Of a stretch of DNA of 64,000 nt, positions 58,901-64,000 are shown piece after piece; position 1 is the first letter of the stretch, and each line of letters begins with the position of its first letter. The DNA comes from Ruficoccus sp. ZRK36 (lineage in GTDB: Bacteria; Verrucomicrobiota; Verrucomicrobiia; Opitutales; Cerasicoccaceae): positions 3,110,176 to 3,174,175 of the forward strand of contig NZ_CP080649.1 of NCBI RefSeq assembly GCF_019603315.1, read 5' to 3'. Below the pieces are notes generated by a model. That model made no database searches, was not told where the DNA came from, and saw only the letters and a program-made list of their open reading frames with translations. The translations under genes were made by a program, and so were the position numbers.

Positions 58901-59169
58901 GAAATTTGCAGCGTGAACGTTGTCTCCGGCACAGCATCCCTGCTCTCGATGATCGTTCCCGGAATATAGGGCCACGAGAATCGAGGTGGGTTCACATCTG
59001 CGACCGACTCATTGGCCGGGCGAAATCCAAGGTAGTGCGAGTGATCCCAGCGAGAGTCAAAGGGCTGCAAGCCTTCACCGGCATGCGCAAAAGAGGCGCA
59101 CAGGCAAACAGCCAGCAGCTGGAATGACTTCACGATACAGGAAGCGTAATGCGGGATAGAATATTTCAT
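55918..59169 (-). CDS. Exported heparinase II/III- and DUF4962-type polysaccharide-degrading protein
   Basis: A 1,083-residue exported protein from the ATG giving MKYSIPHY; a longer GTG form adds 24 residues before the signal peptide (FQLLAVCLCASFAHA). Residues about 30-160 match the DUF4962 start (FDSRWDHSHYLGFRPAN, PPRFSWPYIPG). An all-alpha toroid of about 400 residues and a beta-sandwich of heparinase II/III type (YADMYARHTLSHNGILVNG) follow. A C-terminal concanavalin-like domain (about the last 190 residues; GVYTDYHQMNNYLVTFTGG) ends it. It probably cleaves acidic or sulfated polysaccharide in the periplasm; the substrate is inferred from architecture only. Confidence 0.87.
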   Translation of the reverse strand: MKYSIPHYASCIVKSFQLLAVCLCASFAHAGEGLQPFDSRWDHSHYLGFRPANESVADVNPPRFSWPYIPGTIIESRDAVPETTFTLQISSRPDFASPEIERAATWNFINDLPPLKPGHWFWRVRYDVPDRPEQWSAIREFTVEEKTPQWDRSALGQDLWPHPRVGPEDGDWESFAQRLKTDPVLAPLWAEAQRKGESILKQDWWSDFPSTDRPENSDKKAGKALSRKLKNIGDDLLVAGFIYRVSGDERFRPAIDHALTVASFPKGGETSPEYNGCSDKWGTRWSYYLARFYDWFEADLPAEQADALREAAAWRLQAIMGVALSWKGNKGIHASGSAVFQQSHPYENIMSATQTALLLAGDDETADEWLPLLMNYFTGVGAGHGPDEAWNEAGGYAYFKSAPAFYAYLVAEMTCPDIDLKQSPWFPHLADFLLDLTPPGAGRQGYGDYTEDTGTAMRQSDLMKSIMLASVATQDGKFSHVWEQMQREGARPRGLDISLFIAAAERLGVPEAGGDHPASTLYPTAGWIFAGTFDPSQRETAADGARVTVMARPNGGYSHSYAHDGAFVWQVYGKTLSAGGGSTVYADMYARHTLSHNGILVNGHGAEFRDFKSPFPYAARPLYWETKPELTLWSVDLTGSYQADPESPVQHGMTRKLPPEWGAPELQTWRRHFAMVGTDTLVIYDELELKPEADPSIFTWLYHFPPNSSPALSEDKGLTRLNYRVDDVDAALWQHADVPVEAELAEGKETLINPITGTDYLPGILKAYKRRERERTWEVWATDRLTVTTEPVRKAHFLTVLLARREGAPERAVEFLDGPAVVIRGSDEKQTVSFTPAIKGDVQMDVPAIAAYAEQSEPYRLPLFGELDQLDVGGEPLQVEWLRHENFDGADWQNRWFVENQNALVRATDDGLEVTQPEGARGQGTTAWLRAPLPADVVIRLRARTLETDDFNACNLNAFISATEADGSPVRFNRPGVYTDYHQMNNYLVTFTGGSMEGWSRLRRDPGFNLIHDDPLRTEQGKTYEILYVLRGGQVQVYRDGKIVHDWTDPDPLPGGLFGLRTWSSDIVWEQVDIGVPRAPAAP

Positions 59170-59254
59170 GAGGGAACTTTCAACGAGCGATGAAATACGA
59201 ATCTTATAGAGCTGCGCCCCGATGAGCGAGAACAACTGCACGCGACAGAATCAA

Positions 59255-59281
59255 CCGCACCGGCTCCGGGAACCGGTGCGG
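59255..59281 (-). terminator. Putative terminator downstream of the PEP-CTERM gene
   Basis: A 9-bp stem (CCGCACCGG with CCGGTGCGG) and 9-base loop in the 305-base gap between the PEP-CTERM gene and the heparinase-like gene, both on the minus strand. Only a weak T run (TTGATTCT) follows on that strand. Otherwise the gap holds no recognisable element. Confidence 0.55.
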
Positions 59282-59474
59282 CTCGTCTGTATGTAATACC
59301 CAATACGTCGACGATTCCTACTGGCCGACATTACGCGTGTATGTCTGGAACAACAGTCTGGCATCCCATCGGGCGCCAAAATCTCCCGTCCATGCCTGTA
59401 CGCATGTCAGTCAGTATGAATGGTAATGGAAAAATGTGTCTCCCCTCGACACGGAGGTGTGTAAAGCGAACTTT

Positions 59475-60287
59475 CTAGCGGCGACGACGCATCCAGAGAA
59501 AGAGCAAGGCGCTCAGGCCCAGGAGCAGTGCGCTGGTCTCAGCCTCGGGGATATTCTCTGCCGTGATGCTCTCGACCTCGAGCTGAGCATAGCGGGTGTC
59601 AGAGGTTGTGGTCTGCAGGACCTGCAAGGCGGTGTAAAAATCTTCGCCCCAGTTCTGAGAGCTCCAGGTGATGCCGTCCGTGTAGCTGCCCGAGCCCGAG
59701 AAGTCCTGCCCGTCACTGGTTTGCCCGGTGATCGCCCATGCCGAATCACTCAGTGTCATGGTCACGCTGCTGAGGCTGTAAGCAGAGGCCGAAGGCGAAA
59801 ACGACCAGGTTTCGAGCGTAGACAGCGTGTCGTTATACTTCATGCGCAGCTGAAGTTCTGCCGAGAACCGGTTAAAGGTCAAAAACACGGTGTTATCCGG
59901 GCCGGAGTTCTGCTGCAGACCACCACTGTTACTGTTGCTGACCCCGAAGTTCGCAGCATAGGTGGCACCGGTGCTGGTGTAGGTCAGGTTGATGTTGTTG
60001 AAGGTGAAGTTCTTGGCACTGGAGATAAAGTCCATGTCCGAAGACAGGCCCGCAGTCGTATAAAGAGTCAGCTGAGAAACCTGGCCTGCTGGATCTGTCG
60101 CGTACATACGAAGCCGATCAGGATCGGTTTGCAGGGTGGCGACGCTCTCGGGATTACTGGTCACAGAGCTCCACTGCTGATTGAAAACCGTCTGGTTATC
60201 GAAGGTCAGGGTGACGGCTGAGGCTGAGGTCGTGAAAGCCAGCGCCAGGCCGGCCAGGAGGATTGACGGGGTTTTGATCATATTCAT
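59475..60287 (-). CDS. PEP-CTERM anchored exported protein
   Basis: A 270-residue protein from the ATG giving MNMIKTPS; a signal peptide follows (ILLAGLALAFTTSASA). The C-terminus is a PEP-CTERM variant, IPEAETSALLLGLSALLFLW and MRRRR, with Glu-Ala after Pro where Glu-Pro is more usual. The body (VTLTFDNQTVFNQQWSSV, TDGITWSSQNWGEDFYTALQ) is a beta-rich sandwich. It is divergent from a LacI regulator and probably controlled by it. A surface or matrix role is inferred from the sorting tail. Confidence 0.87.
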   Translation of the reverse strand: MNMIKTPSILLAGLALAFTTSASAVTLTFDNQTVFNQQWSSVTSNPESVATLQTDPDRLRMYATDPAGQVSQLTLYTTAGLSSDMDFISSAKNFTFNNINLTYTSTGATYAANFGVSNSNSGGLQQNSGPDNTVFLTFNRFSAELQLRMKYNDTLSTLETWSFSPSASAYSLSSVTMTLSDSAWAITGQTSDGQDFSGSGSYTDGITWSSQNWGEDFYTALQVLQTTTSDTRYAQLEVESITAENIPEAETSALLLGLSALLFLWMRRRR

Positions 60288-60370
60288 TGGGTATTGGGTA
60301 TTAACGCTAGAGAATTGTAATGTGTGGTTAGAATATCCGATAGGTATTTCAGGGGTCAATTCCACCGCAA

Positions 60371-60384
60371 TTTTACTTGTAAAA
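60371..60384. promoter_or_regulatory. Candidate LacI operator
   Basis: TTTTAC-TT-GTAAAA is a perfect dyad with 6-bp arms in the 191-base spacer between the PEP-CTERM and LacI genes. The half-site GTAAAAC recurs about 35 bases later (near 60415). A centrally symmetric AT/GC pattern of this size is typical for LacI-family operators. Confidence 0.5.
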
Positions 60385-60478
60385 CTGAGTATTTAAAGGG
60401 ATCATAGACCTCCTGTAAAACGAGGGTCTCCAATCTCAATCCCTTGAACTAAACAACGACTCCCCCTGATCCGACCCC

Positions 60479-61522
60479 ATGCCCCAACGTATCTCGATGC
60501 GCGAACTGGCCGCCGAGGCAGGCGTCAGCGTCATGACGGTTTCTCTGGCCCTGCGGAACTCCCCCAAGCTCTCAGAGGCCACCCGTACCCGTATTCAGGA
60601 GCTGGCCCAGCAGCGCGGCTACCGCCCCGACCCAGCGCTACGAGCACTGGCAGACTACCGGCTGGGTAAGCGCCAGCGTTCGTACTCAGGCACCATTGCC
60701 TATCTGCGCAACACGCCCCCGGACGCCATCACTCAGAACACCAGCCTGCATCATCACATCTATAAAGGTGCCAAGCGACGGGGTGAAAAACTTGGTCTCA
60801 AGGTCGAGGACTTCGCGATCGCAGACTACGTTAAAGACTCCGACCGTCTCTCGAAAATCCTCCTCGCCCGCGGCATCCAGGGGCTGCTGGTGGGCCCGCA
60901 ACCTCGATCCCATACGCATCTGGAGCTCGATTGGGAAAAGTTCAGTGCCGTTGCGCTGGGCTACTCGCTGGAAAGCCCCAGCCTGAATGTCGTCATCGAC
61001 AACCAGTTTAACGCCTCTCTGATCTGTATGCGCGAGCTGTGCAAACTCGGCTACCAGCGCGTAGGATTCGTCATCCTGACAGATCAGGACGAGCGCAGCA
61101 TTCACCGCTATGTGGGCGCCTATCACTCGGCACAGGAAAACCTGCCCCCCGACTACCCTCGCCTGCCGATCCTCCGAGGGCCGGAAATCACGGAGGAGGC
61201 GTTTAATCGCTGGTTTGACGATAATCGCCCCGACGCCCTGCTGAGCCTGCACGACACGGTCATCGGGTACATGGAAAAGCGCGGCATCAGGATACCGGAG
61301 GATATCGGCTATGCCGTCCCTTTCTCCGTGGAAACGCTTGATCACATGGCCCATGCCGATGGCAGACCGGAGGAGGTCGGTGTCGCCGCCGTCGAGATGC
61401 TCAGCGGTATGATCGACCGCAATGACAAAGGAATCCCCCCCATCCCCCGCAACTTGATCATCGATCCGCTCTGGGTTCCGTCTCAATCGGTCCGTCAGGT
61501 AGGTCCTCCCATACACGTTTAG
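60479..61522 (+). CDS. LacI-family transcriptional regulator
   Basis: A 347-residue regulator. HTH ISMRELAAEAGVSVMTVSLAL at residues 4-24, then QRGYRPDPALRALADYRLG, the same non-canonical hinge-region pattern as the other two LacI proteins here. A sensor domain follows, ending in VEMLSGMIDRNDKGIPPIP. It is divergent from the second PEP-CTERM gene. The effector is unknown. Confidence 0.93.
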   Translation: MPQRISMRELAAEAGVSVMTVSLALRNSPKLSEATRTRIQELAQQRGYRPDPALRALADYRLGKRQRSYSGTIAYLRNTPPDAITQNTSLHHHIYKGAKRRGEKLGLKVEDFAIADYVKDSDRLSKILLARGIQGLLVGPQPRSHTHLELDWEKFSAVALGYSLESPSLNVVIDNQFNASLICMRELCKLGYQRVGFVILTDQDERSIHRYVGAYHSAQENLPPDYPRLPILRGPEITEEAFNRWFDDNRPDALLSLHDTVIGYMEKRGIRIPEDIGYAVPFSVETLDHMAHADGRPEEVGVAAVEMLSGMIDRNDKGIPPIPRNLIIDPLWVPSQSVRQVGPPIHV

Positions 61523-61669
61523 AGACGGCATAAAACCATACCCAAACACGCCAATGCCCCATGGTTACTTGGGCACAGGCTGGATCGCAAGTGCTTCCAC
61601 CCTAATGTTTATCGACTTCTTTTCAGGCATGCTTGCTAACCCCTGACACGTGTGTTCATATCCGCCTCG

Positions 61670-64000
61670 ATGAACCTGAAAACAGCCCGCAAAACCCTAC
61701 TGCGGACAGCACTGGCCGTAGGACTGGTGGTGCTGCTTCTGGCCGGGACCTCCCCTTGGTGGCTGGGCTGGGCCATCGGGCTGGCTGTGAAGGGGTCGGG
61801 CGTCAGTATCGACCAGTATGAGCTACAGGGCTACGGGTCCTTCCGCTTGCAGGAGATTCATTATGCGGATGCTCAGAGTGGACTGGAGGCACAGATCGAC
61901 TTTTTGCAAACAGCTACCCCACCCGCCATTCTTTGGAAAAAACTCACCGGACAGCCGCTTGATCTGTCCATCGGCACGATCACGGTCGAGCAGGGCAAAC
62001 CTGCAGCGAGCCCGCAAAAGCCATCCAATACGAAAGCCACCCCACCGAGCGAGCCAAGCAGCCCCGCGGCATTGGCAGCGCAGGGCTTTAAGGCGCTCGA
62101 TCTGCTTGAGAGCTGGCCGGTAGAGGTCCATGTAGAGAAAATCGTCTACACCGCAGATCCACACACGATCACGGTCGAGCAGCCCTGCTACGAGGCGGGC
62201 GTTTTCACGACGACAGTGAACACCTCCCTCACTGAGCAATCCCTCGCTATACGTGTCGATCGCCCCTCCCCGTCCGAACTGCGCGTCACGGCAACACTTT
62301 CCCCCGAGCCCGTTCATCTGAAAACTGTGCTGGCGCTCACCACCGCGACTGAGCTTGATCTAAACGGCGAAATCAACTGGCGCGACCAGCCCGCGACCTT
62401 CAGCACCCAGTGGCAGGGACAGGGGCTACTGCCAGACCGTGCCGCACTCAAAGCCGAAGACTGGGCTCTGCCGGAGGACCTTCTCACCAAAGACCAGCGC
62501 CCCGGTTACGGTGCCCCCCATGCCTCATTGGCAGCCAACTGGGATGGCCAGCAATACACGCTCTCGCTCGATGCCTCAGCCGCTCCAGAGGACGAGACAC
62601 TCCCGGCCCTGACAGCCCGCATCGCAGCCGAGGGCGATACCGAGGCGCTGAAGCTTGACCAATTCTCCATCGAGGGAGGCTGGATCACCGCGAATCTGAG
62701 CGAGCCCGTCAACATCCCGCTCAACGACCTGAAAGACCTGCCTGCGGCGCGTTTCAATCTGGAGGCTGATCTCTCCGGGCAAAGTCTGCTGCCAGCCCGT
62801 GGGCAGATCACGGCCTCGCTGGTCGCTGACGATCGCCCGGACAATGCCTATCCGCTCGTCACCGCAAAGCTGGAGGCCCGAGGGCTTGCTTACGAGGCGT
62901 ACACCGCCGACTCTGCCGACGTTGAAGCCGAACTGGACTGGCCCCAACTCACCCTCAGCCGTGGCACGGTTACCCTTCCGCAGGACTCATCGCTGGCGTT
63001 CAGTGGCAGTTACGACATTGAGAAAGAAACGCTCAGTGCGATCGTGGCAGACATCGCCCTGTCCGGTCAACTCGTACAGCAGTACACGCCGCAAGCTCCT
63101 GACTTTGAGCGCCTGCGTGTGCAGGTCACCGTTGAAGGCCCCACCAGCCGCCCTCGGCACACCGGTGACATCACGATCACACAGTTGGCATGGGCAGACG
63201 ACCACATTGACACCGATCTGCACTGGAGCGGCGAGCACGGTGCCCTCAAAGTCCTCTCGGGTAAAGGCGGCAACGATGCGCTGGACTTCACGTGGGAAGG
63301 CAGCGCCGACATCGGCCCCGACCGGCAAAGCGTCACCCTCAGCCAGGCCCGTCTTGAACCACGCGACTACGCAAACGTCGAGCTCCAGAAGCCCTTTACG
63401 CTTTCTCGCGGAGAAGACGGGGTCATCACTCTGACCGAGGTCTCGATCCTCGGCAGCGAAGGTGGCAGCGTTCACGCACAGGCCCGGGTCGATTGGCCCC
63501 GGAGCGGGACCGTTTCGCTCTCCGCCAACGAAATCAGCCCGGTCTGGCTCAAAGCGGTCACAGACGCAAAGCTCCCCTTCCCCACGCATCTGGACAGCCT
63601 TAACGTCGATGCGCAGTGGGACAACGGCCCCATCGTCTACACCGTCAAAGGCGAGGCCATCGGAGAGCCCGAAGACCAGCCCACGCTGAGCCTTTCCCTC
63701 GACATTGCCGGGGACGCCGAGGGGCTGCGCCTCAACAGCCTCTCCGCGCAGCAGGGCCAGACTCAGCTCGCCAATGCCCACGGTCAGGTACCGGTCACCC
63801 TTGATCCCACTCAATCTGAAATGCTGCGCATCGAGACCGAGGCTCCGGCTGACTTCTACCTGGTGGCTAACCCCGGATCGACCAGTCTCTGGCGCTGGCT
63901 GCAGGAGCAGTACCACCTCGTGCTTGAGCAGCCGAGCCTGGAGCTCGCGATCAAAGGCAGCCTGGCCGCGCCCACCGGTAAGCTCAGCGCCAGCCTGGCC
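61670..64000 (+). CDS. TamB/AsmA-like envelope biogenesis protein, partial
   Basis: An open frame of 777 codons runs off the right edge. It starts MNLKTARKTLLRTALAVG, with one N-terminal membrane anchor (LAVGLVVLLLAGTSPWWLGWAIGLAV), followed by repetitive beta-strand-rich sequence (DLNGEINWRDQPATFSTQW, and similar) of the kind in AsmA/TamB-type proteins that bridge inner and outer membranes and move lipids or aid outer-membrane protein assembly. A Pro/Ser/Ala-rich patch lies near residues 110-130. The C-terminal TamB domain, if any, is outside the window, so AsmA-like is the safe level of call. Confidence 0.8.
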   Translation, partial: MNLKTARKTLLRTALAVGLVVLLLAGTSPWWLGWAIGLAVKGSGVSIDQYELQGYGSFRLQEIHYADAQSGLEAQIDFLQTATPPAILWKKLTGQPLDLSIGTITVEQGKPAASPQKPSNTKATPPSEPSSPAALAAQGFKALDLLESWPVEVHVEKIVYTADPHTITVEQPCYEAGVFTTTVNTSLTEQSLAIRVDRPSPSELRVTATLSPEPVHLKTVLALTTATELDLNGEINWRDQPATFSTQWQGQGLLPDRAALKAEDWALPEDLLTKDQRPGYGAPHASLAANWDGQQYTLSLDASAAPEDETLPALTARIAAEGDTEALKLDQFSIEGGWITANLSEPVNIPLNDLKDLPAARFNLEADLSGQSLLPARGQITASLVADDRPDNAYPLVTAKLEARGLAYEAYTADSADVEAELDWPQLTLSRGTVTLPQDSSLAFSGSYDIEKETLSAIVADIALSGQLVQQYTPQAPDFERLRVQVTVEGPTSRPRHTGDITITQLAWADDHIDTDLHWSGEHGALKVLSGKGGNDALDFTWEGSADIGPDRQSVTLSQARLEPRDYANVELQKPFTLSRGEDGVITLTEVSILGSEGGSVHAQARVDWPRSGTVSLSANEISPVWLKAVTDAKLPFPTHLDSLNVDAQWDNGPIVYTVKGEAIGEPEDQPTLSLSLDIAGDAEGLRLNSLSAQQGQTQLANAHGQVPVTLDPTQSEMLRIETEAPADFYLVANPGSTSLWRWLQEQYHLVLEQPSLELAIKGSLAAPTGKLSASLA

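Overview
The window looks like a chromosomal segment of a GC-rich, Gram-negative, diazotrophic member of the Verrucomicrobiota, probably an Opitutae/Puniceicoccales-type organism. This is inferred from two PEP-CTERM anchored proteins, three LacI regulators beside secreted carbohydrate-active enzymes, a DUF5054 protein and a TamB/AsmA-like outer-membrane biogenesis protein, combined with housekeeping genes of ordinary Gram-negative type. No insertion sequence, CRISPR array or phage gene was seen.

Layout. 1-9.2 kb: the conserved translation/transcription block nusA-infB-rbfA on the minus strand, separated from the usual next gene (a DHH phosphoesterase of NrnA type, cut by the window edge) by a sugar-related insert: DUF5054 glycosidase-like gene, LacI regulator and PEP-CTERM protein. 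9.6-17.8 kb: DinG-like helicase, transglutaminase-like protein, PP2C phosphatase, TPR protein, a hybrid histidine kinase and an exported esterase. 18.1-20.8 kb: tRNA-Leu(TAA), then a strikingly AT-rich gene for a BACON-repeat surface protein; a 23-bp exact direct repeat flanks this segment. 20.8-27.5 kb: Rrf2 regulator, MscS channel, gyrB, gyrA. 27.7-31.1 kb: a 1,153-residue protein with a PEP-carboxykinase-like nucleotide-site arrangement.

31.4-50.8 kb is the centrepiece: a compact nitrogen fixation region. A NifA-type activator is divergent from a 15-gene plus-strand run: nifH, nifD, nifK, ferritin, nifE, nifN, nifB, a thioredoxin-like [2Fe-2S] ferredoxin, a molbindin, nifV, an unrecognised 161-residue gene translationally coupled to nifV, flavodoxin, nifJ, draT and draG. 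A sigma-54 (-24/-12) promoter lies before nifH. The lengths of NifD (552) and NifK (457), with an extra segment of about 50 residues in NifD and no N-terminal extension in NifK, fit the clostridial (group II) Mo-nitrogenases. The genes cover structural proteins, FeMo-cofactor assembly (NifENB, homocitrate from NifV, Mo handling), iron storage, electron supply (pyruvate to NifJ to flavodoxin/ferredoxin to NifH) and post-translational shut-off (DraT/DraG acting on NifH). nifU, nifS, nifX, nifW, nifZ and nifL are not in the window.

50.9-61.5 kb is a carbohydrate-utilisation region: clan GH-A glycosidase, AraC regulator, two LacI regulators, an unrecognised 461-residue protein, a heparinase/DUF4962-type exported enzyme and a second PEP-CTERM protein. 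The window ends inside a TamB/AsmA-like gene. The best candidates for something new are the unnamed nifV-coupled gene, the ferritin embedded in the nif operon, the non-canonical putative activator sites upstream of nifH, and the repeat-flanked AT-rich segment next to tRNA-Leu.
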